Origin: Nemertoderma westbladi
Lineage: Eukaryota > Xenacoelomorpha > Nemertodermatida > Nemertodermatidae
Direction: 5' to 3'
DNA length: 64,000 nt
Assembly: GCA_032718475.1 (NCBI GenBank)
Contig: JAUCBJ010000872.1
Coordinates: forward strand, 18,910 to 82,909
Positions 23,568 to 35,747 of this stretch are shown piece by piece. Position 1 is the stretch's first letter. Each line of letters starts with the position of its first letter. Below the pieces are notes generated by a model that was not told the DNA's origin, ran no database searches, and saw only the letters and a program-made list of their open reading frames with translations. The position numbers were made by a program, and so were the translations under genes.

Positions 23568-23828
23568 ATGATACTTGATGGCAGTGTCTTCATTACCAAT
23601 TCAAAGTTCTTGGATACAAATTATGTCGATGTATATCCCATTGCAATAGCTACCATATCCCTCCTGTTCACTAAGTGACTTCAGAGTGTGAATATATTCA
23701 AAGTAGCAATCTTTAGTGTCATTTACTCTTTTCAATAGGTTGGTTCTTCTTTCTTCTCTATTTTCTGTTCCAGTAGCCGGCTAGCAGATTGTTCAACCCC
23801 AGACTGGTAACCACAGAGCAAAGTATAT
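23568..23828 (-). pseudogene. LINE-A endonuclease N-terminal fragment, inverted
   Basis: The reverse complement matches 21470-21700 of the plus-strand LINE-A: ACTGGAACAGAAAATAGAGA, ACACTAAAGATTGCTAC and CATCGACATAATTTGTATCC. It lies head to tail against a truncated LINE-B at 23829. It is short, with frame breaks. Confidence 0.72.
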
Positions 23829-26440
23829 AGATCAGTTAGGTACTTGGCAGAATTTCCTCGACATCTTGATCCAGTAGGTGGAGTTACCATCACCCCATCA
23901 TCATTATGATGATCTAAGGGCATGAGTAGAACATAGTCAACCACAATTATGAACAAGAATGGCGCAAGTGTGTCTCCTTGGAGGACTCCCCATAATACTT
24001 CAAATGGTTCTGTGTCACCATCAACAGTAGACACAAATGTTTTCGAACCATCGTATTCTGATTTGATTGCTGCAATAATTTCATCACGAATCCCATTTAA
24101 TGAAAGTATACTGAACATATGTGAGCGAGAGACTGATTCAAAGGTCTTGAAGAAGTCAACAAAGATAACAGTCAGATGCCTGTCTTTCTTTTTTGATAAC
24201 TCTTCAATTATCCTTCTAAGTGCCAAAATGGGCTCCATGGTCCCAAGACCTTTACGGAACCCATTCTGATTTCCACGGAGCAGTCTCTCAATGGGATTCC
24301 TAATGCGATTTAACATAATTCTATTGTATAGCTTTGCAGCAATCGAAATCAATGAGATTCCTCGAAAAGAACCATAGAGTGTTAGGTTGCCCTTCTTGGG
24401 AACTGGCACCAATTTATTTGTTTTTATTTCTATTGGGACTCTTGTTGTTCTGTAGGTACATTTCTACTATGATGGGATAGATGAGCTTTAAACACTCAGG
24501 TATTTTAAAGACCTCAGGAGGAACACCATCTACTCCACTGGCACGATTGGTCTTAATGCTCTTTGCAGCAGCCTTCACTTCTGCAAAGAAGATATCGCCA
24601 ATTGGAATATCGGGGAGTACCATATCAGGCAATACCCTGTCATTATTGAGGAGCTTTTCAAAGTGGGCCTTCCAACCATTGAGGCAATTGGCTGGTGATT
24701 CTGCCTTAACCTTGATGGTTGGTTGGCTTTTCCGCCCAGTAAGCAAGTTGATAGATTTCCATGCCTGGGATGATTGCCTGCTGTCGTCAGCATCATTAAT
24801 GGCATCAACCTGTTGGTTTATTAGCTCCTGTAGATTAACAGAGTACTGCCTGTTCAGGGACCTAGATGCAGCCTTAACTGCATTCTTGGCCGCTGTAGTC
24901 TGTTTGAGTCGGGACTCTTTCTGCGCCTTATAGAGGTCATTTCGGCACTTTTGAATTTTGTGTTCAGTCCAGGGGGGCCCTTTTCCTGTTTCGAGGGCAT
25001 ACAGGAAATGTTTCTGCAGCTGCTAACTTAACTGCTTCTGTGAAGGCAGTACAGCCCTCGCAGTGATCTGCCGCCTCAGAGCCAATACCACAAAGGCTCA
25101 CCTTTGCCACAATAAGGCGGCGATCACTGGAGAAGGGTCGAAGTGTAAATGCATTACAGTCTTGTATAGATCTCCTGTATTTCCTACGAAACAAAATATG
25201 GCCTATCTGGGGCTTGTGACCACTGGGTCCACTATGAGCCATAGCTTTCCAGTTCGCTTCTTGAACTGGGTTTCAGCCGAAAACAATCCATTTCCAGAGA
25301 TAAAATCCTGAAGATGGACAGAATTTTGGTTAACACTATCGCTATAGACCCAGGGCGATGTAGGTGATTGATGTAGACTTGCATTAAAGTCTCCCAGGAA
25401 TGTTAAGAATGCATGCTGATCCACTCCATCAGTAGCTGCTTGTAGATTGTGGTAGAAATTTTCCACCTCCTCTACAGGGGCAATGCTAGTTGGATAGTAG
25501 CACACAATCAGAACTACCTTAGGAAACTTCTTGGCCAGTTTTCCAGAACATGATAAGTGGCAACGGATGATGCGGTTAGAGATTTGGTCTATTTTGTCCA
25601 ATGCTGCATGTGCAGTTGGATTCATCAATAGTCAAATTCCACCATTTCCACTATCATCTGCTGGTGCGAGGGTGAGTTGCCAACCACCCCCATTTCCTTA
25701 ATTAGAACCTCATCAGTTTATCCAGTCGGCATTTGGTGCTCTTGAATACCCACTGCGCTAAGAGAAAGCTTATCTGCCAAGGCAGTCAGCTCACCTTGTC
25801 GCATTGGGGACCAGAGTGTTAGGGTGTTAACTGAGGCTAGTCTAGTGACTTGCCTCAAATTCACCAATGGCATGATTGGTCGGGGTGGAAAATGAGACTA
25901 GCCTCCAACTCCAGAATCCCTCTCATCCTCACAATCTGGCCTCCCTGGTGACCCAGGGTTTGGGCCAGAAAGGTCACCAGGAAAGGGACTAACAGAATTG
26001 TTGGCCGCTCTCTCTCTCTCTCTCTCCAGTAGGGGGTGAGTAGAAGGCAGCCGGTCAGGAGATAACTGACGTCTGTGAGGCCAATTGTGTCCGGTAATTC
26101 CACTGGCTTCTAGTGGCCAGACCTCCGCATTGCTAATGTAATCCATAGTGGGGGTTGGTGGGTGCTTTTTTGCCGAGTCAGCTCTCGGGGCAAATACCTC
26201 ACCCTGGTTTGCCATTCCACAGGGTGGGTGTCGCAGTGGAGTCAAATATGAAGCCCATCACCAATACCTACTCTGGCGCACATGACCCACCATTGGATGT
26301 GCGGCTCATCTGCTGGGCCATGCCCTGTACCCCTGCTGCCAGATGCAGGTACCATACTGCTGCCATACTTGCATATATATGCAAGTATGTAATATCCATA
26401 CCGAAGATAAGCAGATACATAAGCCTACAACAATAGTTCC
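23829..26440 (-). pseudogene. LINE-B copy 3, near full length at 5' end, 3'-truncated
   Basis: Minus-strand LINE-B that supplies the part missing elsewhere. From about 26440 downward it has a 5' region with a 26-bp palindrome, a Pro/Arg-rich leader frame and a (CT)n run (about 26008-26028 on plus). Next comes an APE endonuclease with a GIQEH segment, VLIVCYYPTS, LTFLGDFNAS (catalytic Asp/Asn) and SSDRRLIVAKV, where the usual SDH box reads SDR. A linker follows, then RT from SGVDGVPPEVFK through NGFRKGLGTMEPILALRRI and LQGDTLAPFLF. Stops and frameshifts interrupt it, and it is cut at 23829 before the catalytic FADD box. Confidence 0.85.
26364..26389. repeat. 26-bp perfect palindrome
   Basis: Arms CATACTTGCATAT and its reverse complement meet without a spacer. 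It lies in the 5' region of the minus-strand LINE-B copy 3, so it could be a promoter or structural element of that LINE. Confidence 0.85.
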
Positions 26441-26640
26441 CACAGCACTGTGGCCTTTGTTGATTTATGTAGTCAATGAGGTGACCCAGCCACTCCGAAT
26501 GAACTAATTGTTGACTTGGCTACTGGTGCCAGCGTTGATATTCCAGTGATCATGTCGACTGGAAATCCGATATATTTAGCCGAAGGCCGCATGTTGGGTG
26601 GTCTTGAGGGTTCTATTGGAATTGATGACAAATCTTGTAA

Positions 26641-26736
26641 TGCATGCTTACCTTACGTAATGCATGCTTACCTTACGTAATGCATGCTTACCTTACGTAA
26701 TGCATGCTTACCTTACGTAATGCATGCTTACCTTAC
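26641..26736. repeat. 20-bp tandem repeat, 4.8 perfect copies
   Basis: The unit TGCATGCTTACCTTACGTAA is repeated without mismatches. Each unit includes the palindromes TGCATGCA-like TGCATGC and TTACGTAA. It lies in noncoding DNA between LINE-B copy 3 and LINE-C. Confidence 0.97.
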
Positions 26737-27167
26737 AAGTGTGCAGATAATTCCAGCAATTATAATAATGTATGTATATGTATAATAGGTGAGGGCAAGT
26801 GCAATCAAAGTGCAATTTTTTCACGAACTGTCCAATACCTCCTTATTTAGCTCCACCTCTGGTTCTACCCTAATGGCTGGACCACTGCATCTGTACTGGA
26901 TCTATAAAACCTAGACTAACCGATATAGTAATAAACTATTCGTAATAAAATATTCCGTATTCACCAATGTGTGTTGAAATAAACCACAAACTAATGACCT
27001 CCCTAATTGAGCAGGTAACAGTTTTATATTTGATGATAAATAATATAAAGTGATAATTAATATGTTTTAGTGCTGACTGCTGACTGCAATACTGCACTGC
27101 TGCGCTGCTCCGATTACTGATTCTACACAATACAGAAATAATAAATTCATAATTATATAATTATATA

Positions 27168-28173
27168 ATGGGGGAAGTTTTCGTTGATCTTGGCCACTCG
27201 ATATTGTCAATCATCAAGACTGCTAAAGAAAAGAAATGCGTAAATAACAACCAGGAACGACTCGCGACAGATAATATCTCTAAAATGATTTCCCTCTACA
27301 CCGGTACGCTGGAAAAACTCACGACAGCGTTAGACAAACTGAGCGAATCACAGCGAGAAACTATCCATGCTCAAAACAAACTCATGGAGCTACATTCAAA
27401 TTCAAGGGGATCGGGGGCTGGCCGCTCCCTTATCGCCATTGTTGAGGATGACGCACCAATCTCTACTCTGTCCCCACCATCAATCCTTACTAAATCCGGA
27501 CCTACAACTGCCCAACGCAACGGTAGATGGAAGCGCCTGCGAGGGATACCACTACCAGGACCAGATGCCAGAACGTCGATAAACATAAACACCGAATCAG
27601 AGGTCGAGTAACAAATAAAGGAAAATCAAAACCAGTGGCGAGAAGTGCGTCCGCAGTCGATCATTGGGCACAAATCTGGGACAATCCCTAATACAGTCCC
27701 TCAAACTTCTCCGCTAAACCGCTCAGCACGTATCTACACCTAATACAGTCCCTCAAACTTCTCCACTAAACCGCTTAGCACATATCTTCGTGGGACGTTT
27801 TAGTGAAAATGTGACTGCCAAGGATGTCAAAGCATACCTCACACAAGAGAATCTTCCTTTCTACGATGTTACTTCCCGCACTGGTCTATCAGGGACAACA
27901 CCCCCAACACGCACCTTCCACTTAACCTGCTCTCAAGATGATTGAGATATTCTATTGAACTCCGACAACTGGGAGGATGGAGTCGTTTTAAAGAACTACA
28001 TTCTCACCGAAGCCGAACGGGTAACATTCAATCTTAAACCACGCAGAGACTGGCGTACCACACCAGAAAATTCATCTCAAGGTACAACCCAAGAACCATC
28101 ACAGCGATCGCAAAGCAATAGCTTGCTCGGTATGGGTACAACTCTGCTATACCAACACACGAACCACGTTTGA
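27168..28173 (+). pseudogene. LINE-C ORF1 (RNA-binding protein), broken
   Basis: The first ORF of a CR1/Jockey-type LINE. An ATG at 27168 opens 147 residues with a helical, coiled-coil-like stretch (YTGTLEKLTTALDKLSESQR) and a Ser/Pro-rich tail, stopping at 27609. After a frame break, 27760-28050 encodes HIFVGRFSENVTAKDVKAYL and a W-x-DGVVLKNY region, similar to the RRM-like C-terminal domain of many LINE ORF1 proteins. An in-frame TGA occurs near 27943. ORF1 proteins coat the LINE RNA. The break between halves makes this copy nonfunctional. Confidence 0.7.
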
Positions 28174-28242
28174 CAGTATGCAGCACCCTCAGAATCACAC
28201 GACCATGAGTTCCCCCGACGTCGTTTAGTTACTAATGCCCCT

Positions 28243-29489
28243 TTGGTCACAGAACAAGTAACTGATGTTTATATTCCACGACTAGCTGATAGCCCCCAAA
28301 GCAAGCAAACATCGATATGCCCTCTCAAACTATCGCTTTGGAACGTAGAGGGTCTGAACTATGTTTATGAAACACTAAGTAACAAAGAACTTGTTGGCGA
28401 GGCAGACGTTGTTTTATTAACTGAGACATTTTATTGCAAAAACGATTTCTCATTCCCAGAATTCTATTCTTTGGTTCAACCTGCACGGAAGGCAAACAGG
28501 GGGCGACCACAGGGTGTAATAATGGCCCTTTTAAACCAGAACTATCACTAAAAAGGATCACTGCAACAGAAAATTGTGTAGTTATTAAAACCAATGCAGC
28601 ATATATAATAGCTTTTTATTTCAACCCTGATACAAGTATAGAGGATATTTTGCTTTCTCTAAGTGAAGCACTTACCTTCACAAATCCTGAAGTACCGATT
28701 ATAATTGGGGGTGATTTTAACTGTCGAATTGTCGATGGAGCACCTGGAAACCATGGATTGGATCTCACGACAAACCTACAATCCCTCGGATTCACATTGC
28801 AAAACACAGCTTCTGATTGTACTTACTACTCCCCCCAAGGAACGAGCACAATCGACCTTTGGTACACTCGTAGTCCAACAGACATAGATATATGTGTGTG
28901 CATCAGTTGCTATACGATTACACCCGATACGCAAACACCAACGTGCCGATTTACAGATTGTTCTAACCTCTCACAATGAATGTATTGATAGACCAGGTCC
29001 ACATCTGTCACGAAAGTTGAATACTGACATCCTTGAAGAACAGCTCCGGTCCCATGATATAATTTCCCATCTTTTAGAAAACGACATGGATGCTGATGTT
29101 GATGAAATCAATGTCACAATCTCAGCTGTTTCACAAAAACGCTCTAAATCACACTCTCACCATCAACTCTGGTATGACGAAGAATGCAAATCTAAGAAAT
29201 GTGAACTGATGTCACTTCTACATGATCGCGGTGTATATAATAATAATGTGACACGTTACTGGTCGCTACGGAATGAATATAAACGACTTCTCAAAAAGAA
29301 AAAGGCATCACATGATGAGGAGCGACTATTATACAAATTGTGCCAGACAGAAATAACCCCTTGGTCATTGTGGAAAACTACAACTCCAACTGCTGTCGCG
29401 CCTATTGATATGGACAGTTTAAATAGAGACCATTTTGAAACTCTAATTGGCCAAAAAGATACATCATCTTCACAAACAAATCAACCATT
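28243..29489 (+). pseudogene. LINE-C endonuclease and EN-RT linker, frameshifted
   Basis: APE-type endonuclease spread over three frames. The first (28243-28551) reads LKLSLWNVEGL and VVLLTETF with the catalytic Glu. The next (28560-28979) contains VPIIIGGDFNCRI (the GDFN box) and TYYSPQGTSTIDLWYT. The third (28894-29489) is the linker, with HHQLWYDEECKSKKCEL and YKRLLKKKKASH. The frame is cut by LINE-E at 29489 and resumes at 31437 in the duplicated AATCAACCATT, where Q-P-F-D-E-T-D-V continues it. Confidence 0.82.
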
Positions 29490-31436
29490 ATGATGCATCT
29501 CGCGATACATTCTCTCTGTGGCGTGAGGCGGGACGACCCCGATCTGGCCCAATTTTCGATCTGAAAAGGCGAGCGGACTTGCGTTTTAAATACGCTGTCC
29601 GTGCAGCCAAAAATAACGAAAACAAAATTCGTTGCGAAATGTTAGCTAAAAAACTGTCTGGTAAAAATACTCGTGACTTTTGGAAAGAAATTAAAAAAAT
29701 TAACAATTGTAATACTCCATTACCAACTTCGATTGATGGTACTACAGGTACTGCAGAGATTGCTGAGATGTGGCGTAAACATTATTATGATCTTTTTAAT
29801 TGTTTAAAGCGCACAACCAATAATTTACACTGTTCCGATAATATTAATTACGAAGATATGTGTGTTAGTGCTGAGGAGGTTCGTAGTAATATTGAGTCTT
29901 TATCAAATAATAAATCTTGTGGTTTAGACGGCATATTTGCAGAACATTTAAAGTACAGTAGCAGTATACTATATGAAATTTTAGCAACTTTATTTACGAG
30001 TTTCTTTGTTCATGGTTATCTTCCTAATAACTTAATATCTGTTATATTGGTGCCGATAATTAAAGATAAAACAGCTAAAATTAACAGTAAAGATAATTAC
30101 AGACCGATAGCGTTAGCAAGCATCATTTCAAAGGTAATGGAAAAAATAATACTGCATAGGATAGAACCTAATCTAAAAACAACGCATAATCAATTTGGTT
30201 TTAAAAGTAAATTAGGTACCGATATGTGCATATTTTCCCTGAAAGAAATGATATACAAATACAGACAGTTACAATCTACTATGTTTGTCACTTTCTTGGA
30301 CGCCTCTAAGGCATTTGATAGAATAAACCATGATGTGCTTTTTGGTACTCTAATTAAACGGGGGGTTCCCCAATATATAGTGCGATTAATAATTTTCTGG
30401 TATGTTCATCAAACATTCTGTGTTAGGTGGGGCCCAAATGTTTCAGCTTCTTTCACCGTTTCTAACGGAGTAAGACAGGGTGGAATACTGAGCCCTTTCC
30501 TATTTAACATTTATATGAATATATTATCTACTAAATTAAATAGCTGCAATATAGGGTGTCTTATGTATCATACATTATGCAATAATATTTTGTATGCTGA
30601 TGATTTAGTTTTATTGTCTCCGTCTGTAAAAGGTATGCAAAAACTGCTGAAATTGTGCTCTGAGTTTGGAGACGAATATGATGTAATTTTCAACGCAACA
30701 AAAAGTGCTACTTTATATATTCGATCAAAATCTCAAATATCGTGGAATTTTCCTTCATTTAAAATAGGCAATATTACTCTTCCAATCAAAAAAGAATATA
30801 AATATTTAGGACATTATATTACCAATACACTATCTGATGATAGAGATATTTTACGACAACGTAGGAAACTATATATGCAGGCAAATAGTTTGAAACGCAG
30901 ATTTTTTATGTGTTCAAATGATATTAAGCAACGTTTATTTCAATCCTATTGTACGCCGATGTATACAGCTCACTTATGGTGCAATTATACTAAAACTGTA
31001 TATAATAAATTTACAACATCATATAATAATACATTTCGAATTCTTATGGGATATCCCAAAAATTGTAGTGCCTCAGAAATGTTTTTATTTAATCGTTTGC
31101 CTAGTTGTGCTGCTGTGATTCGTAATCTCATTTATAATTTCATTGTTAGGATCGATAAATCATCTAATGCTATTATCTCCAGCTGTTCTACATCTGATTG
31201 TATATATTTTTCCCCATTGCGACGGTTTTGGATGACTGAATTACATATTAATTTTAAATTGCCGAAGCTGTTATATATTAATTCCGTAAATATTAATTCT
31301 GGTAAATAACGCTTATATTTATTGGTTGTTTGGTGATGGTGGTGTAGTAATGTTATGGTGCAAAGTGGACTTCGTGTTCAGAATATACACAATATAACCA
31401 GAAGAAACAGATGATACAGAATCAGGCGAGTAGTAC
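29490..31436 (+). mobile_element. LINE-E (CR1/Jockey-like), 5'-truncated, intact RT frame
   Basis: Non-LTR retrotransposon inserted into LINE-C with an 11-bp duplication AATCAACCATT (29479-29489 and 31437-31447). An open frame to 31309 encodes the RT without interruption: DNYRPIALASIISKVMEKI, TFLDASKAFDRINHDVLFGT (first Asp), NGVRQGGILSPFLFNIYMN, ILYADDLVLLSP (catalytic YADD) and YKYLGHYI. The endonuclease is absent, so this is a 5'-truncated copy whose preserved RT suggests fairly recent insertion. Frames that appear to start before 29490 belong to the host LINE-C. Confidence 0.9.
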
Positions 31437-31447
31437 AATCAACCATT

Positions 31448-32801
31448 CGATGAAACTGATGTAAAAAATGCTACCAGCAGAATAGCAAATGGGAAAGCAA
31501 GTGGAACCAATGGTCTGTTTTACGAACATATCAAGCAAATACTCCCTTTTATGATTACTATTCTCGTGTTACTGTTTAACACTTGTCTAAATGTGATTTA
31601 CATCCCTCTTTTCTGGTCCACCTGTATCCTAAAGATTCTATACAAAGGAAAGGGTGACATCAGTGACCCGAGTAATTATAGGGGCATTGCAATGATATGT
31701 GTACTTCTTAAGATTTTAACCTCTATGGTAAATACTCGTGCGATGTACAATGTAAAAAAAACACTTGTTGCCTCTGGAGCAATATGGGTTTATTTCCGGC
31801 CATTCCACAAGGCAAGCTCTCAAGAAATTTATAGACTTTGTACATGTCAATGTGCATGGGACCAAATCTAAACCAGTTTACACCGCATTTATTGATTTTA
31901 AAAAGGTGTTCGACATGGTCGACAGAAATATATTGCTGCACAAGATGTATACTCAATTTGGAATAAGAAGAAAGTTATTTAAACTCATTCGGTCAATATA
32001 TAACAACAAAATTAAAATTTACGATGGGATTAAATACTCGTCACTAATCACCCAATTACGCGGAATACTACATTGCGGCGATTGCTTTTCCCCAACAGCT
32101 TTCATCATGTTTATCACTGATCTTGCGACCGCTCTGCGAGGTATAGGGTCTGTTTTACTTTTCATATTTTTCGCAGACGATCTTGTCCTGTACTCAACTG
32201 AAATAGAGGCAATACAATCAGGACTGGACAGACTTTATGAATGGTGTAAATCTAATAATATGCTCATTAACTTATCAAAGACAAAGATTATTAAATTCCG
32301 CCGTGGAGGTCGTCTAGCCAAAGCTGATGTCTTCAACTATGGTGGTCTACCAATGGAAACAACAAATAGATACAACTACCTAGGCGTTACTCTACAGCCA
32401 ACGTTGTGCTTCACATAACATATCGAAAATAAAAAACAACGAGCATATACCTTAATTGGCTGTTTACGAAATCTCAACCTTGTATCGATTGAAACTGGCA
32501 TTAAAATCTTCAAAATGAAAATATATCCTGCAGTAATATACGCTTTTCCTGAAATTGCTTCCCGTTTCACTGTTTCAAACCTGAAAGAGATCGACAAAAT
32601 AAAATTAAAATAAAATCTTTCACTTCCAACAAATGCATCGTCTACTCCGGCACACCATCTAACCAACTGCAAAACTTTTACCGAAGATATCTGCGAGCAA
32701 TATCCCAACTTCATTGATGCGGCGGTAATAGACCTATACCACACTTTTCGAATGGAACGGGAGGCGAACTACTTTGAACAAGGATATTCCTTGGGGCCAG
32801 C
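31448..32801 (+). pseudogene. LINE-C reverse transcriptase, frameshifted
   Basis: Continuation of LINE-C after LINE-E. It reads ANGKASGTNGLFYEHIKQ and DPSNYRGIAMICVLLKIL, then in a shifted frame (31765 on) EQYGFISGHSTRQALKKF, AFIDFKKVFDMVDRN (first Asp) and FADDLVLYST (catalytic). KTKIIKFRRGG and the YLGV box follow. The frame shift lies near 31770-31870 and a stop at 32416. The remaining C-terminal part is shifted and then interrupted by LINE-B copy 4 at 32802, with TTGGGGCCAGC duplicated. Confidence 0.82.
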
Positions 32802-33886
32802 CAATGAAATTATTGCAGCAATCAGATCAGTCAGTATACGATGGTTCGACAACATTTGTGTCTACTGTTGACGGTGACACAGAACCATTTGAAGTGTTAT
32901 GGGGCGTCCTCCAAGGTGACACACTTGCACCATTCTTGTTCATTATTGTGGTTGACTATGTTCTACGCATGTCCTTAGATCATTATAATGATGATGGGGT
33001 GATGATAACTCCACCTACTGGCTCCAGAAGTCGAGGAAATCCTGCCAAGTACCTAACTGATCTAGACTTTGCTGATGACTTAGGAGTACTCTCAGAATCA
33101 TTAGAGGGAGCCCAACGGCTCCTCAGCTCATTAGAACATGCTGCTTCTAGTGTTGGTCTTTTTATTAACTCCAGAAAGACCAAAATTCTGACAGTTAACG
33201 TTGAAAGTCCTCAGCAAGTCTCTGATCGGATGAGCATAAGCTCAAAGGATGGTATGCTTGAGCATGTGGACGACTTCTGTTACCTGGGATCATGGATCCG
33301 GAAGTCAGGTGAGGACCTTCGAATACGTAAGGGAAAGGCATGGGCAGCCTTGAATAGGCTTTCCAGGATTTGGAAGTCACCGAGAATTAATCGGAAACTT
33401 AAGGTCCGATTATTTAGAGCAGCAGTAGTTCCAGTACTCCTCTACGGGAGTCCATGCTGGGCTCTAACTGCTGAGGACACCAAATCTCTGGATGGCACAT
33501 TCACAAGAATGCTACGCCGGGTTCATTGTGTCAAGTACAATGCACACATCTCCAACCAGACACTATATAACATTGGAGGTGTCTCATTGGTTCCCCCAAG
33601 CTTGACACTAGAACAAAATCGCCTCCGCTTTGCAGGACATTGCTTTCGCCGTGAGGACCAGCCAGTGCATAATCTTGTACTTTGGCAGCCTCATGGAGTG
33701 AATAAGCATGGTGGACAGCCCATGACTTTCTTGAGACGCATCTTAAAGGACACTGGCCTTAAAGATGCGGATTATCTAGCAAATGTCATGGGTGATAGGG
33801 AGTTGTGGCGGTGCAATTTTGTTGACAAGCCGGCACAGCATTCTTAAAAATGCAGCTGCAATGCGGCGTGCCGATCCTGGTGGTAG
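32802..33886 (+). mobile_element. LINE-B copy 4, 5'-truncated, inserted in LINE-C
   Basis: A clean LINE-B insertion flanked by an 11-bp duplication TTGGGGCCAGC (32791-32801 and 33887-33897). The frame runs to a stop at 33845-33847 and contains VLWGVLQGDTLAPFLF, DFADDLGVL and the C-terminal FAGHCFRRED region. The tail is degenerate (CCTGGTGGTAGT) instead of pure (TAG)n. Compared with copy 2 the coding region has very few differences. There is no upstream RT half or endonuclease, so this copy is dead on arrival. Confidence 0.9.
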
Positions 33887-33897
33887 TTGGGGCCAGC

Positions 33898-34149
33898 GTT
33901 CAGAACTAACGTCTGGAGATCCACCAATCAAAGAAATCGCCACATCATAACAAGAGCAACGGCTCATGGATACCACCATCTAATTTGTTCGACAAAAACC
34001 CCATTCCACGACCGATCGGCAGAATGCGCCTGTAAATACTGCGGCAATAGCGCCCAGTATATATACCATGTTCTAGAATGCGCGAACTCGCCTGAACTGT
34101 CACTCCTAGCGGAAGAATAGGTCTCTCAAAACACCATCACTTCACTAAC
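33898..34149 (+). pseudogene. LINE-C C-terminal zinc motif region
   Basis: Encodes LICSTKTPFHDRSAECACKY and then CGNSAQYIYHVLECANSPEL, a C-terminal zinc motif (C-X-C-X2-C..H..C) typical of LINE RT proteins. It stops near 34118. The sequence is then split by the LTR element at 34150, with CTAAC duplicated, and the LINE-C 3' UTR continues after 52798. Confidence 0.78.
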
Positions 34150-35422
34150 TGTAAAAGCTTCTGTGGGATATAACTGGCCCCTTTGCTTCGCAATCCAGTT
34201 TCCCCCCAGGCGCTGGAATACTCTAAAAAGGTTCTCTAACTGTATAAATATTCCCCTCGCCCTCAAGGTACCGTTACAGGTGTTTTAACAGACATAAAAG
34301 TCATTCTGCTATATACGTGTTTTAGCGGACATGGTAAGACAAAAAACCTGCAATGCGACAAATACCTTTCATAGCTTAGCCGTGATGATTCATATTACGA
34401 CATCTAACAGCTGGTTGCTGACATGGAAACAGCCATTGAACGCATGGTTCTTTGTTTGGCTTGAACCAATCAGAGCGATTTTTCCTGTCGACGTGTAGCT
34501 TTTCGGTCGATCATAAGGAGTGTGTTCAGTCTTACTGTTTTTTCTTGATACTTTTGTTGTTATTGCTGTCTAGGCCAGGAACAACGGCTCTAGAATCAAT
34601 TCGTTTCATACTTTTATAAGAAACATTAGTAGGCTTAAATTATAGAGCGTATGACTGTTATCAACTCAAATCCAATCTAATCTTAACAATTCCATTCATA
34701 ATTCAATACTTTGTTGTTATTACTGTTTAACATACATTATTATACTGCTATTTACTGTTGTGTTTGGTTGAATATCATTTGGAGAACATATATAAAGAAC
34801 CCAAATTTCCCAATTTTCTTGATACACTACAGGTTAGAGAGACGGGTTATATATAGCGATTGCGACTTATATTGTTGTGGTTTGCTATTTAATGCTATTT
34901 AATAAGCACTACATTGGTCCGTTGCTATTCCCTTTATATATGATAAAATTCATTGACGGTCGGCAAATTAGTGAGCAGTATTGTGTGTTACCGGTATTGT
35001 GCATGATTGTGATTGATAACTAAGCATTTCCTAAAGAATGCGCCTCATACGTGAATCTTAAGCCTTACCGACTTACCGTTGTGATTAGTATAAGTCATAT
35101 CTCTGTTTACTTAGATAGAGCGCCACGTCCTAAAGGAACTGTTAATATTTCCAGAAAGTAAATAATATTAGTCAGAAATTAATTATTAACGATCAATCGA
35201 ATAATACAATACAGTAAGCTTCACTGCAATAATAATTTAAGCCGACAGAATCCAGTCTCCCGGGATTATCCAGCGGGTGAATGGACACGCACTAGGCTGG
35301 CTTCTGCTAATGTTGTGTTTATTGGTATAAAATATTTGTCTTCTTCTAAAGTATATTTATAAACCAAAAGACATATAAATTTTGGCAGGTTAAACTGCTA
35401 AAGGTCTTCAAAAGCGCGTACA
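34150..35422 (+). repeat. 5' long terminal repeat of the giant BEL/Pao element
   Basis: 1,273 bp, TGTAAAAGCTT at the start and GCGCGTACA at the end. It contains a CCAAT box in CCAATCAGAGCG at 34466-34477, a sequence conserved in the otherwise diverged LTR of the second element, so probably promoter-related. TATA-like strings occur at about 34241 and 35334. Its 3' LTR counterpart lacks a 13-bp segment near 35056 and differs at a handful of bases. Confidence 0.95.
34466..34477 (+). promoter_or_regulatory. Conserved CCAAT box in the LTR
   Basis: CCAATCAGAGCG is here and at 51846-51857. The second element's LTR has CCAATGAGAGCG (61829-61818, minus). Most of the surrounding LTR does not align readily, so conservation of this box suggests a functional promoter element. 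Confidence 0.6.
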
Positions 35423-35435
35423 ATAACAGTCATTG

Positions 35436-35460
35436 ACTTTATTGCAGTAAGCAATAAAGT
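35436..35460. promoter_or_regulatory. Perfect hairpin 13 bp after the 5' LTR
   Basis: Arms ACTTTATTGC and GCAATAAAGT (10 bp each, perfect) flank the 5-base loop AGTAA. It sits where a primer-binding site is expected and includes AATAAA. It could be a priming, packaging or polyadenylation structure; no function is shown. Confidence 0.75.
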
Positions 35461-35747
35461 TGAAAGTACCGGTCAACCGGTAAACCTGAACCGGTACTTC
35501 TGTAGGTCAGTAGGCCCAACTGCCAGAACCGGTACTTCTGTAGGTCCGTAGGCCCAACTGTCCTAACCGGTACTTCCAGTATAAGTACATTAGTATTATT
35601 CGATTTGATTATTGTATACCGGTAGGTCTCGATATTAAATCGGGGACGCCTGGTTTTTATTGGGATTTTACTTAGGTCTATTTCTGTCAGTTTTATTTCC
35701 TAGTAAGTTAATATTGAGCTGAAGACGTGTAAGTCTGCTCAGATTGT

